DNA of 64,000 nucleotides from positions 62,001 to 126,000 of the forward strand of contig VWND01000067.1 in NCBI GenBank assembly GCA_009599575.1, in the 5' to 3' direction. Under the pieces are notes generated by a model. That model was not told the DNA's origin. It did no database searches and saw only the letters and a program-made list of their open reading frames with translations. Below are positions 10,627 through 22,608 of this stretch, in pieces. This stretch comes from Blumeriella jaapii. Its lineage: Eukaryota > Ascomycota > Leotiomycetes > Helotiales > Drepanopezizaceae. The translations under genes and the position numbers were made by a program. Position 1 is the first letter of the stretch. Each line of letters opens with the position of its first letter.

Positions 10627-12558
10627 TTGTTCGCAACAATCATTAAATTCACTGTATTCGATTCGGGAAATTCGTTTTTTTCCGAATCTCGAGGAATCAG
10701 CTCGAGAGCTCGTCGCGTTCGCCGTGCAGCTCGCGAAATAATTCCTTTCACCCTTTCTCGGTCGTCCGACGACCACGATCACGACCACGACCACGACGAG
10801 TTATACACTCGCTTTATGGACGCAACCTCACCGTCCCAACAGAACCTGCATTTTAAGAGAAGGAAGCAGGCGAATGTTCTTAGCACTCGCCCCTCTCCCC
10901 TCGCTTTAGGATACGAAGCGCGAATATCCACCATTGCAACGTCGGCTATTATCAGCCAGCTCGACGAAGCAGACCGACAATCTCAAATACGCCGCAAAGT
11001 GTGGATACAATTCGCGACCGCTGCCGACAGCGTCGTAAATCAGCAGAAAAAGCCCGAAGCGCGACAGTACGCCGAAAAGCTTGCAAAAGGCCTTATCCCC
11101 TTTTTGCAAACCCGCGCTTTCATCACCTTTTTCGCCGCCTCGCCAGGTAGCATCGACCCTTTCTTTTTTTCTGCTAAGTCAGTTACTTAGGCAGACCGAG
11201 TTTTACGGGGAGTCTTAAAGATCTTAACAAACCCCGAGAAATTGGGATCGACTACCGCCAAAAAGCTATAATAACAAACGCGTCCGTCCACCAGCGGAAT
11301 CTCACGCGTTTTCTTGAATTCGTTTATCGGAAACCAGCTAGCAAAAGTTCGATAAAACTATCGCTTTTTGATTACGTCGGCGGGAAGTATTCTGCTGAAT
11401 AGGCCTAACACTTTCGTTTTCAGACAAGAAATCGCGAAGTTTATACCGGGCCTGACGAAAGACGCGATTAAGAATCTGACGCCTACGAAAACAAGCTGGG
11501 CCCTCCACTTAATTAACCTGAAGACCAAAGATTTTCTTATTATCCAAAAGAGCGTCGAGATCCTTCGCAAAGTACTCGGGGCCATCGCCGTACGCATTCC
11601 GGAGAAATGATATAATTACGCGGTATAGAACGTTTTAGCCACGGTTTCGGGGCTATTCGGCGACGTTTTCCACTGCCCAGAATATATAAAAGACGAGGTT
11701 ACCCAGACCAGAATCAAGCCGATCAGTACGCGCCCTTCTCGATACGAAGCGAATCCAGCTACAGGCAAGCAAACCTGGATTATTTTTTTTCTACAGCCAA
11801 TCAAAGGCTTTATTTTTTTCGGAGTCAGCGCCTAAGCCAAGCTTATCGATAAAAAACCGGCCATACTTCGCCACGACCCTGGATGCCAAGGCTTTTGCAA
11901 CCTACTAGCCTGCATCCGATATGCTCGCTGCAATTACTATGGCAACCGAACACAAAACCACGATGGCCCGACTGGTCCTAACTGCAAAACAGCCCTATAA
12001 TGCGCGAACTGCTATGGGCCATACGCTGCGGATCATTTACGCTGCTCTGCGGCTCTTCGCCGCGTAAACAATAAAATGATACGACTAATTAAAAAGAAAT
12101 TGAAAGCTGTTCGGCGACTGGGAAAAGCGGCTTATTCGGTCGCGGTTATTCTTATTATTAAAGCTTCCACTTTTTCAAATAATAATAATCCGGTTCCTAA
12201 TAACGCAGGCCGAAAAAAAAAACGCGGAAACGCCGTAACGGCACACGAGCAAAAAACCACCGCGCCCCTAATTATTATCCTCGCTGCGGCTACAACGCTA
12301 AACGTGACCTTCTCGGGCCGCCCAATCCGGAACTCAGCCTTAAAGCAATCGCTAAATATCTAATATTTTGGCCGAAAAGTATATTCGACGCTCGACGACA
12401 CGGCTTCCGTAGCCTTCTCGCAGAGCACGCTTTTTTTTACTTCGTCAAAAGCAACCCATTTATTTTTATCGGACCAGCTACGAAATAAGTCTCAAGTTTC
12501 CGCAGACGAGTCAAAAGAAATGGATATTAATACTAACATTTCTACCTTTTAATAATAG
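10627..12558 (+). pseudogene. LINE1 ORF1, Gag-like RNA-binding protein
   Basis: One frame runs through several stops from about 10627 to a TAA-TAA-TAG cluster at 12550-12558, about 640 codons. The N-terminal part contains an alternating Asp/His tract (D-H-D-H-D-H-D-H-D-E) encoded at about 10768-10800. Longer open pieces are 10627-11190, 11368-11610 and 12076-12363. At about 11935-12060 lie zinc-knuckle remnants: A-R-C-N-Y-Y-G, N-C-K-T, C-A-N-C-Y-G-P-Y-A-A-D-H-L-R-C. ORF1 proteins of such LINEs coat element RNA. The start shown is the first legible codon, which is TTG; no convincing ATG is seen. Confidence 0.8.
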
Positions 12559-15500
12559 AATACTTTTATAAGCAACGCGGAAGATCCCGCAACCGAAAGC
12601 TCAAAACAGATTTTAATATCTGCTGGGCAAACGTTCAAAAAGGACAATCGAAGCATATCACGCTTTTGCATTTGTGCGATGCAAAGCGCATAAACGTGAT
12701 TTGCGTGCAAAAACCCTGGAGCGCTCCGAGGACCAAAACACAAAATCATCCGTTATACGATTTGTATGCACCGATCGACTTATGGGACGAAACCGAGAAG
12801 GAAATCTTCGAGCGAATACGCTCTAGGATATTAACCTATGTCCGAAAAGGCGCAAAACTTAACCTATAACAACGACGATCAGTTAACAACAGAGATCTGC
12901 TTTGGCTAAACGTAAATATATATTTCATTTTCAACGTATACAAACAGGGTCACACCCAACAAATACTAAACTACGTAATATATCTCGAATCACCTCCCAA
13001 CTGCATAGTAGGCGGCGATTTCAATGCCCGACACGACATTTTTAAGCCGGGATCGGACACGGCAAAAAGTGAAAGACATTTCGCAGACTAAGCTGTTATT
13101 TCGGATATAGATTTTATCGGCGCCGCTGGCGAACTTATATATAACAAAAAATACGTCCTGAATTTCACTTTTTCGAACGTATTCAATTCGATTACTACGA
13201 TACGACACGATATATACAGCGGTTTAAATCACGAAACCTAAGTGACGACTTTTCCTAATAAAAGAAAAATACCCGTGATCCAGATATATTACAAGGTATT
13301 CGATTTAAAACTCGGCAAATTCGCAGGCCTGATGCGCGTAAGAATCAGCCGACTCGCGGACTCCGCCATATTATTAATACTAAAAAAGCTGGACGAATAC
13401 GCGGCTGCGCTGGCCCGGGTTTTTCAAAAAAGCATTACAGCTGCCGGAAAGCCCTTTTAAAAGGGCTTACAGGCCATTCTATAATGGACCGACGAATGCC
13501 AAAAAGCCAGGGACCGATATTTGCGAGTACGCAGAATGGTATACGACGGTGAAATCCTTAAAAAAACCAAACAGTTTCTCGCCATAATACGCAGAACGAA
13601 AAAGGATTATTGGCGAGAGTTTATTAACGGGATCGATAATAACGAAAAGCTGTACAAAATAATAGGCTAGCACCGAATAACTACGAACTTTAAAGCTTTT
13701 TTATTAGTAGTGAACGGCGTTATAATTAAAAACATCAGAAATAAGGCTAATGTTTTGAAAAACAAAGTATTTGGCCGCTTTTTAGCCATCGACGATTTCG
13801 ACCAAGATTTTTTCACCGAATAGGCAGGGTCGGGCCATTTTCTTTAAGCAAACTTCGTATCGCCCGAAGAAATGAAAAAATATTGCATCGGAGTTATTAG
13901 CATTTTTCCGAGCATTAACCGGATTACGGTAAAACTCCTGAAAACCTGCTGGAAAAAGGTCAGAACCGCTATATATGGCCTGTTTAACCGCTGCTTCGCC
14001 ACGAACTATTTTCCGACCTTTTGAAAGCTGGCCGAAATGGCTATAATAATTAAAACCGGCAAACGGGACAAATTTTTTCCACGCTCGTAGCGTCCGATCG
14101 CTTTTTTTTTTGCATATTCAAAAGCCTCGAAAGAATTATCGCTAGCAGAATCGCGTGGACAGCGCTTACGACCGGCCTGTTTAGCTTATAATATAAAGGC
14201 GCTTTTCCGAAACGCTCTGCTCTCGATCTGGCAGCGTGTTTTACGGCCGATATCGAAACTGCGCTCGCCGCAAAAAGATATGTTACGATTGTTATTCTGG
14301 ACGTGCAAAGCGCGTTTGACGCCGTCCTGACCCGACGCCTGCTTAAAAGGATGACCGAGCAAAGGTGGCCCCTCCCACTCCTTTTACTGATCAAATCGTT
14401 TTTTACGGAACGACGAATGCAGGTACGATTCGAAAAAAAGACTACTGATTTCAGCTACGTTTATTGCGGCATTCTCCAAAAGTCGCCATTTTCCCCGGTT
14501 TTATATATGCTGTACCTAGCAGAATTGCTTAACCAAGATTTCACTTTTCGCTTTGAGTACGCAGACGATATACTGATTTACCGCACCTTATACAGTCTGG
14601 ACGATAATATCGAGCTATTTGCGAAAGACGTTCGCGACATTTTCGAATGGAAAAACGAACACAAAATCGCTTTCGCGCCGGAAAAGATCGAGATAATATA
14701 TATTACTACGCAAAATAATGACTACGCTTTTCCGATTATAATCGACGACAGAATTACGATCTTCTATATTATTACGGCGAAAAGGCGAGCAATCCGCGCT
14801 GCGCTGGCTAAGGGTCTGGTTCGATCGAAAACTTATTTTCAAACGACACGTTAGAAAACGCGCAAGCAAGGTACGACAGACGGCGCAATATATCAAAGGC
14901 CTCGGTCGAATTAATAATGGCCCTCCGGCCAGCGCGCTGCGAAAAACAGTAATTATTTGTATTTTCCCTTCGATACTGTTTGGGACCGAAATCTGGTACG
15001 CAGGCCGCACGAAGCCTGGACGCCGAACCGAACGAAACAGCCAAATCAGCATCCGTTTCGGCGGTTATATCGACCTGATACAAAAAACCATTATTCTGGC
15101 CGTACGGGGAATACTTCTTATATGGCGCACCACCCTTCTTACCATAATAATACGGGACGCAGGCCTTCTTTCCGCGAGCGCGGCTTTGAAGAAGGCCAAA
15201 GCACGCTTTGCGATAAAATTGCAAACCGTAGACGAAGCGTATTCTTTGGTCCAACGCATTTTTATCCCAGTGATTTTTCGAGGCAGATACGCGGGCATAC
15301 ATATGGCCGCCAAAACGAAAATCCAACGCTTCGGCGATATTTTTCCATAAATCTTACGACCCAAATTGGTTTTTCCGTATTTTTCGCCCGGCAGCCGCAC
15401 CGACCTTATTATAGGCGTCAAAAAAAAAAAAACCGCGGAAAACTTTAAGAAATGATAGGCAGAATTATCCTCCGGAAACGTTACGATCTTTTCGGACGGC

Positions 15501-16364
15501 TGCGAAAAATATAAAAACGGCGCCCATCTCGTAGGCTACGGATACGCTATATACCAGAATCGCAGGCAAATAGCGTTTGGGTACGGCTCGATAAACGACC
15601 ATTCCTACGTTTTCGACGCAAAAGCGATAGAAGCATAAAAAAGCCTGCAAAAAGTTGCGAGCATATCAGCCGAAATGCGTACGCAAAAGCTATGGATATG
15701 TATCGACAGCATTTCAGTAATTTGGGAGATACGCGGAATATCTTTCTCCTTCTTTTAATGGGCCTTTCTGGCCTGCCAAAGAGTGATGAAAATACACGAC
15801 GTAAAAGTTAAATAGGCACCGGGCTATACGGGCATCGAAAGCAACGAGGCCGCCGATAAACTGGCAAATGCGGGCGCAGAAAAGATTTTTTGGAATAAAA
15901 GCCTTGCGTCCGAACCGATTGTAAATAGAATACGCTTCGATTTCAGGAAAGTGCGTGATTCGTACCGAAGCTTTTGGTAGAAGACAGCCAGCAGGAAGCT
16001 TTTACGAAACTATAAGCGGTAAGACCCGGTTTACGCAGTCAAATTTTTGCCGAAGCTCGATATGCCGAAACGACTGCTTTATTATTATTTAGCGACCAAA
16101 ATTACTTATGGAAACTACGAGTGATATTACGTTAAATACAATTATACCGACGCTGAATTGCGTTGCAAATGCAAAAAGCTTAAGACCCCACTGCATTTAA
16201 TGCTATGCCGCCGCGCGATTAGACGTTTTTTTGATTGGCCCAAAAAAACTCGACCAGACGCCCTTTTTCGAACCGAGCGAAAGGCCGTGATATTTTTTAA
16301 AAACCTGCTCCGCGAGCCAGAGGATTTTGTGACGTTTTTACGCGTTATTATTATAGTTTTTTAA
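12558..16364 (+). pseudogene. LINE1 ORF2: endonuclease, reverse transcriptase, RNase H
   Basis: This is the replication protein for target-primed reverse transcription. The endonuclease begins near 12615 (A-N-V-Q-K-G, then I-C-V-Q-K-P-W, family form Q-E-P-W), with G-G-D-F-N-A-R-H-D near 13014 and S-G-L-N-H-E near 13222. The RT has D-V-Q-S-A-F-D near 14300, G-I-L-Q-K-S-P-F-S-P near 14470 and an intact Y-A-D-D-I near 14556. RNase H starts near 15490 (F-S-D-G-C-E); the usual catalytic Glu in F-D-A-E-A is Lys, and D-S and N-E-A-A-D-K-L follow. A Cys-rich end (R-C-K-C...H-L-M-L-C) lies near 16160. Frames shift near the T-run at 14102-14111 and again near 14850. Confidence 0.88.
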
Positions 16365-16880
16365 ATATGACCAGTTTTGCCACACGTACGTATATTGCTT
16401 GCTCTGATCGAATGCAGCTCGAACAGAATAAGCTGCGTACGGCCGCGCGAAGCGACGTTACAGCGGAGCGAATATTATTATGCATATTTGTGTAACGAGT
16501 GTTTTTTTATTTTGGTAGGCGCAAATCTGTTTTTCTGCTTTTGATTTTTGAATTCGGATATTTGGATACTGCTTTTTTTTTTTTTTCTCGGCCTATTGGC
16601 CATACTATTATGCGTTTCCACGCAACCGACAGATTATATTTTGATCGGTGCCGTATACACATTTTTTAGGTTTCTCTCTGGGCTTTACGCCTATAAATTT
16701 CACTGACGGACCATCGCAAAAGGCGGCGAAAAGCGTAGTCGACAGCAGCTTTAGCTGTATTAACACGAACTGCTTTCGGGGTCGTACTTTGTATTTAATT
16801 CTTTAGCTTAACACGTTTCCGTACCCCCTGGGAGGTCCTAGAAGGGCAGCCTCTCGGCTGCACTCCGCTAGACGTTAATC
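16365..16880 (+). other. LINE1 3' untranslated region
   Basis: No coding pattern is seen between the end of ORF2 and the triplet tail. The sequence is mixed in composition and not visibly mutated to the degree of the surrounding elements. Short T-runs occur near 16570-16585. Nothing else is recognised. Confidence 0.6.
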
Positions 16881-16905
16881 AATACTACTACTACTACTAC
16901 TACTA
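16881..16905 (+). repeat. (TAC)n tail of LINE1
   Basis: A run of TAC/CTA triplets directly precedes the duplicated target ctactacacctca (16906-16918). Some LINEs end in short tandem repeats instead of poly(A). Because the target also begins ctacta, the exact end of the element is ambiguous by a few triplets. Confidence 0.85.
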
Positions 16906-16918
16906 CTACTACACCTCA

Positions 16919-18260
16919 ACCTTCTTTCTTTTTTTAATCAGCGAAAAAGCAACCTCTTCCAAAAGCTTTTTCTTCTGAAAAACAATTCTCTTCCCGAGGA
17001 AAAAACAAAGAAAAAAGCAGAGCGCCAACCATTTCGCCTGCCACCTTCCAGCCTAGCGCTGAAAGCGTTTAGTTAAAACTCTTGCAAAATCAATTGAAAA
17101 AAGCGCAAAAGCGTAAACGACAACTTCTGAAAATTATGCGATTGCGACAGACCCCTTAATTAAAGCGTTTAATAAAATTTATCGAACGTGCTTCTGCCAG
17201 TCGCGAATCTGCTGCTTCTTCTTCTTCTCGCAACGTTTTATTTCAACCAATAAACGCTGCAAACCAACCTCCACGCTTTTCGCGAATTTTTTTTAAATCT
17301 CCCTTTAACGGCCAAAACCCTAGCGCGCCTTTTAAACGTTATGATTTCTATTTATTTGCTAACTTTCGACTAACTCGTATAAAACGCGTTTCGAACCTTA
17401 AGTTTAAGCTAAATAATAATAAAAATTACAAAGCACGCCATTAAAAAATTAAAATTCTCGACAACTTCGAACTTTACCACGACTATTTCGCTAGCGATCG
17501 ATCTCGCAAAAATTATATATTCGATCAGACCGAAAGCGTAGCAAAGGAATTTCTGACCCCGCGTATTTTAAATCGCTTCGATTTTATATTTTCCGAAAAA
17601 TTAATCAAAAAGATCGCCGATTTCCTGGCCGACCTTTCCGACGTTTAAAAAGCCGAAAACGAGTTTAAAATGCTTGCAATAAATACGCACGACGACTTTT
17701 AGCGATTTTATCTGCGATTTTCTATTTTCGCAGCGAACGCTCAAATACGAACCGACAAACAGCTTCGAAACGCCCTTCGCGATAAAATACTAAAGCGTTT
17801 ACGAAAAAAGCTATATTTGAAATAAGCGCGTACAACGACCTTTAAAAATTGGCTCACCGCCGTCCGTCAAAAACAAAATTAATTAGCTAAACGAATTTTA
17901 TACGCGAATCGTTTTTTAACCAAATTTATTATTTATCAAAATAGTAGGTTTTTAATCAAAACGTACTACGAATCAAATCGTACGTACGAAAATCGTCCAA
18001 ATGCTCCATAAGCTTTTTTTTAACCCTTTGTTTTTCCTTTTTTTCCACGCCAAAACGCCTCCTCTGGCGTTCTTCCCTTTCGATCGGACCAACGACAACG
18101 CTCGTTCTTTATTCCACACCAAAAGGTTCGAGGCCAATCTGCACGACTTTTTACGGGCCGACCCTCGGTTCTACTCAAAAGCCTTTCTAGGCTGATAGAT
18201 ATAAACGAGATCGAACCGGCCGAAGATTCGCCCTTCGATAATAATAATAAAAACGAAAAC
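16919..18260 (+). pseudogene. Gag of EC, main part
   Basis: This continues the EC gag after the LINE1 insertion. It reads as a Ser/Lys-rich N-terminal stretch, then a core from about 17310 to 17950 with blocks Y-D-F-Y-L-F-A-N, F-E-L-Y-H-D-Y-F, I-A-D-F-L-A-D-L and L-R-D-K-I-L-K-R-L-R. The Phe/Leu/Arg-rich, mostly helical composition and its place between leader and protease fit a retrotransposon Gag. No zinc knuckle is legible. Several TAG/TAA stops and a frameshift are present. Calling it Gag rests mostly on position. Confidence 0.7.
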
Positions 18261-18269
18261 CCTCTTCTA

Positions 18270-18830
18270 AACGATTTCCAAAATGCATATAAAAAAATTA
18301 AAAGCTTTTCCGCCAGTCGAAAAACGCCCAGGCCTAAGCAAAACCTTTTTTTTAAACGTATTGCGCGATATACGTTACTTTGACGTTCGAAAGCTTTTTG
18401 ATAGCGATTTATTAACAATTCCCGTTATATTTATTAAAAATAACTTTTCGTACAAAATAAAAGCGTTCGCCGATTTTAAAGCGAACGGTTATACGTTAAT
18501 CGATTCGGCGCTGATCAAATTCCTTTTTTTCTTTTTAAAACCTTTAATTTAACTTTTCCCGGCTTTTTTTCCTATAAAAAAGTATAATAAAGCTTATGGC
18601 CATTTAATTATATATTTTACGTTTTTCAACTTTATTATTAACAATCGAATACAATCGTTCACTTTTTTTTTAATTACCAATCTCGGAAATCATAATATAA
18701 TTTTAAAAAAAGCTTGGCTGGCCGAATACCAAGTTTTATTAAATTATAATAAACGCAAACTTTATTAGCCGAAGTTTTACCCTCCTATAGTTTTTTACGC
18801 TCGTTGTATTAAAATCTTTTATTTGCATTT
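18270..18830 (+). pseudogene. Retropepsin domain of EC
   Basis: The active-site region near 18470 reads A-D-F-K-A-N-G-Y-T-L-I-D. The Asp is kept but the Ser-Gly of the triad is Phe-Lys. The second block near 18700, I-I-L-K-K-A-W-L-A-E-Y followed by L-L-N-Y-N-K-R-K-L, is the usual I-L-G-x-x-W-L...D signature of Ty3/Gypsy proteases with Gly and Asp replaced. Both replacements fit C-to-T/G-to-A mutation. Spacer 18831-19270 downstream is decayed linker with no separate gene. Confidence 0.75.
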
Positions 18831-19270
18831 TCGAAAGATTTAATCTCGCCATCAAAACGACGTTATAAAACGTAACAAAAACCTTAACCAATTATAACAA
18901 ATTTACGACGCTATGCGAAGCGCGAAAAAATCGAATTTCATTCGCGGTGCCAATTTCGATAGCGACGCCAATAAAATAATACAAGAAATTACACCATTTT
19001 CCTAAGCTGCCGATCCCCCTTTTATTATTTCTTTTCTTTCTTTTTTTTCGTCAAAACAACTTCCTCGTTCTACGAAAAACAGTTATATTAAAAACCGAAA
19101 AAAAACTTTCGCCGCGATAACCTTTCAGCTTAATATAATCGATAATTTAAACAAACCATTTTTTAAACCTTCCAAACGACCAGTTCGAAAACGAATCCCT
19201 CAATTTACTGCTTACCTAATCTCCATCTGCCAAATTATTGCATACGCTTTTAAGCTGATCTTCAGAAAAA

Positions 19271-20880
19271 AAGCAATTGAAATGTTTTTAATTTTTCTGT
19301 ACGAAATCGATAGAATATTAAACGACCTTACGTACAACACTTTTCTTAAAACCCAATCTTATAGTTTTTTCGAACGTTTCAGAATCAATAAAATATCGAT
19401 TTCGACTTTTTCAACTAGCTTAGCGGAGCTAATTTCGAATAAACCTTCTTTCGAATCTTTTCCCTCGGAATACAAAAACCTCGAACACGTGTTTTCTAAA
19501 GCCGCCAATAACGAGCTAGCCTTTCACCGGCCCTACGACCATAAAATCGAGCTTATTATAAATAAAAAAAAGCTAAAATACATTTTTTTATATAAAATAT
19601 CGATTTCAAAGCTCGAGATTATCAAAACTTATTTGTAAAATAATTTTAATAAAAACTTTATCGAACTTTTCACCGCTTTTTTCGCTATTTTAATACTTTT
19701 CGCTTTTTTCAAAAAAACCCGACGGTTCACTGCGTTTTTATATCGACTATCGAACTTTTAATAATATTATTCGTAAAAATCGCTACCCCCTCCCTTTTAT
19801 CGATAAGACTCTTATTCGTTTCTCGAAAGCGCGAATTTTTACGAAACTCGATATTCGTCAAGCCTTTCACAGAATTCGAATAGACCCCGCCAATAAAAAA
19901 CTAACGACGTTTCGTACGCGTTACGGCGCCTATAAATGCAAAATGCTACCTTTTAATTTCATTAATAAACCCGCAATTTATCAACGCTATATAAACGACG
20001 TTCTCTTCGATTATTTAAACGATTTCTGCATTACATACCTAAATAATATTCTTATTTACTCGTTCGACCTTTTGAAACACGCTATACACGTTCGCAAAAT
20101 ATTCTAAAAGCTCGCTAACGCTAAATTACAGGCCGATATTCGGAAGTTTAAATTCAACGTTACTCGGACCCGTTATTTAAGCTTTATTATCTCGATTAAA
20201 AACCTAAAAGTAAATCCAAAAAAAGTTTCCGTAATCGCCTATTAGAAGCCTTCTACTACTGTAAAATATACAAAGCTTTTTTAGTTTTTGTAACTTCTAC
20301 CGACGTTTTATTCGAAACTACGGTATAATTGCAAAGCTTCTGGTTTATTTGACCAAGGCTAATATTTCTTTTAATTTCATTTCTGAATATCAGGAGAATT
20401 TCGACTTTTTTATACTAGCTTTTATTACTGCACCAATTCTATAATATTACAGGCAAAACCTTCCCTGCATATTAAAAACTGACGCTTTCGACGGCGTAAT
20501 AGCTTTTATGCTTTCGCAACTCCATAGCGACGACTGGCTTCCAATCGCCTATTTCAGCAAAACTATAGCCTTCGCAAAGCTAAACTACGTCGTATACGAC
20601 AAAAAAATACTCGCAATCGTAAGATTTCTAGATAACTTTCGTGCTAAACTAATTAATTCAATTTATTAAATCAAAATAATTATTAATTATAAAGCTTTGA
20701 AATATTTTATAACTTCCAAACCTTTAAACGCTCGATAAACACGCTAAGCCGAACTCCTCGCCGACTACAACTTTTTTATTACGTACAGATTAGGTAAACA
20801 CAACCTTTTGGCTAACGCATTAACACGTCGTACGAGCGAACTCGACCGCCAAAACTCTTTTAAACGCACCCAGCGTTTGT
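19271..20880 (+). pseudogene. Reverse transcriptase and RNase H of EC
   Basis: The N-terminal segment (19282-19638) carries the canonical Gypsy block E-Y-K-N-L-E-H-V-F-S-K, then R-P-Y-D-H-K-I-E-L. The RT reads K-K-P-D-G-S-L-R-F-Y-I-D-Y-R near 19710, R-Y-P-L-P-F-I-D near 19780 and F-T-K-L-D-I-R-Q-A-F-H near 19840. The active site at 20036-20047 is Y-L-N-N, both catalytic Asp lost. A frameshift near 20260 precedes the RNase H domain, which shows T-D-A-F-D-G near 20478, P-I-A-Y-F-S-K near 20540 and Y-D-K-K-I-L-A-I near 20600. Confidence 0.92.
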
Positions 20881-22440
20881 AAACATTTTTTCGAGCCGAT
20901 CAGATCGATTACCGCTTTTTAACTAAAAAACTTCGACCGCCCACGGCCTTCGAAACAGCTGTTTCTATCGTTGAAATAACTAATTTCTTTTTCGCATTTC
21001 GTGTCGTTAACCAGCTTTTCCACGCTAATCGCACAGCCAGCAGCCTGATGGCCTTTCGAAAAAAAGCTATACGAAACGCTACAAAAAAAAACGACGATAA
21101 TAACATTTCGTTTTCGTATACATTTAAACGCGACCTGCTATTATATTACGATCGCCTGATAATACCAGACGTCGACCATTTTCGTCTGGCCCTTATACGA
21201 GAAATGCACGACCAGATCTTTACCGCTTATTCCAGCGCTCGCAAAACTACGCAATTGCTTTCGGACCAATATTATTAACGAGATATAACAGCTTTCGTAA
21301 AACAATACTATCGCAACTGCCACGCTTATCGAAAAAATTCTATTTTAAAAAATAAGCGCCCCGGCCTTCTTCAGCCTTTTTCTGTTTTTAACCACTTTTG
21401 AAAGCACGTTATAATAGATTTTTGCAACTTTAATAAAAACAAACACGATTACGATAACGTGTTCGTAATAATAAATCGCTTTTCTAAGCAAATTATTTCG
21501 ATCCCCTGCTATAAAAATATCGACGCTCGAAGCCTCGCCAAACTGTATATATTTTATATATATAAGTATTTTAACCTTTTAAAAAATATTATTAACGATC
21601 GTAACCCCTAGTATTAATTTATCTTCTGGTCTAAATTAAACAAAATATTCGGTACGCAACTAAAGCTTTCGACAGCCGCTCACCCTAAAACCGACGGTCA
21701 GACCGAAATTTACAACTAATACCTGCAAAAACGCTTTCGACCCTTCGTGAATTTTTATTAAAACAATTGGAGCGAATTTCTTCCAATAATAAATTTCGCT
21801 CAAATAATTTTTTTTCACGAAAGTCTAGATGGCCTTTCACCTTTTAAAATTGTATACGGTTATACTCCTTATATCAATTAAAATTGGAAGCTCGATACTT
21901 CCCCCTTTTTCAACCCCTTACATAAGCTAAACGCAAACGAAGCTCGTGCGTACGCTCGCCGCTATTACGACGCCTAAAACCTCGCCAAATCGCATTTTCA
22001 ATAAGCCTACGAAAAAATAAAAAAAAATACGAATAAGTCTCGCCGCGCGATCGATTTTAACGTTGGCGATTACGTATGGCTCGATATGCGTCTATTTCCG
22101 ACCTTCCGGCCCTTCCGCAAGCTCGACAACTCTACAAACGGCTTTTTTAAAATTGTAGCCAAAATTTTCGACAACGCTTTCAAACTAAACCTTTCTAGTA
22201 CTATAAACGTACACCCAGTTTTTCACGCTAGTCGACTGCGTAAAACAGCTAACGACGCGCTCCTAGATTAAATTAACCCAGTTTCTAAACTTATTAATAT
22301 AATTAATAAGTTTAAATACGAAATCGAAAAATTAATCGCCTGTCGAATGCAGCGGAAAACCTTTTAATATAAAGCTTTTTAAATAGGCTTAAATAAAAAT
22401 CTTACGTAGTATCCCGCGTTTGACTTTATATACGCTCCCT
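20881..22440 (+). pseudogene. Integrase with C-terminal chromodomain of EC
   Basis: The N-domain survives as H-D-Q-I-F near 21207, with N-C-H-A-Y in place of C-x2-C near 21315. In the core, V-I-I-D-F-C near 21410, I-N-D-R-N-P near 21590 and K-T-D-G-Q-T-E near 21690 keep the acidic triad. Downstream are Y-G-Y-T-P-Y, D-Y-V-W-L-D-M near 22070 and a long open piece (22086-22271) ending in H-P-V-F-H-A-S-R-L-R-K, the classic Gypsy integrase tail. From 22270 follows a chromodomain-like segment (K-Y-E-I-E-K-L-I...Y-K-A-F...Y-P-A-F). Such domains are linked to integration into heterochromatin. Confidence 0.9.
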
Positions 22441-22608
22441 TGAAAATGCGCGACTTTTATTTGGCGCATAAAAAGCTTCCCGGTCCTTCTGCAAAACTTA
22501 TAAACTGGCTGAAGGCATATTCCGAAGGTTTGAACTCGTACGATTATTTGAATAGTGACGTACCAATAAATAAAAGTTCGAGAACGCGCTTTTCGGACGG
22601 GGGGGTAG
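22441..22608 (+). other. EC 3' untranslated region with polypurine tract
   Basis: A short untranslated end of EC finishes in cggacgggggggtag immediately before the 3' LTR. This G-run is a good candidate polypurine tract, the primer for plus-strand DNA synthesis in LTR elements. Confidence 0.6.

Larger units (their letters stand above)
10591..16905 (+). mobile_element. Tad1-like LINE (LINE1), non-LTR retrotransposon
   Basis: This is a 6.3-kb LINE inserted in the EC gag start and bounded by a perfect 13-bp TSD. It has two ORFs: ORF1 with zinc knuckles, and ORF2 with an endonuclease/exonuclease/phosphatase-type nuclease, RT and RNase H. It has no poly(A) but ends in a (TAC)n tract. The protein set and order match the fungal Tad1 clade. 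Stops at former Gln/Trp codons and at least two frameshifts disable it, but it is the most GC-rich and readable element in the window. A related minus-strand copy is at 60529 to about 62545. Confidence 0.93.

Noticed and set aside
14615..15421. Three overlapping minus-strand ORFs of 118-172 codons
   Set aside because: They are antisense to LINE1 ORF2, whose plus-strand frames carry clear RT thumb-region motifs; the plus ORF at 14957-15448 is likewise a wrong-frame shadow.
16881..16910. Triplet run as a CRISPR-like or standalone microsatellite locus
   Set aside because: It is the 3' tail of LINE1, directly abutting its TSD; there are no spacers.
18020..18418. 132-codon minus-strand ORF
   Set aside because: It is antisense to EC gag/protease and has a biased composition expected of a shadow frame.
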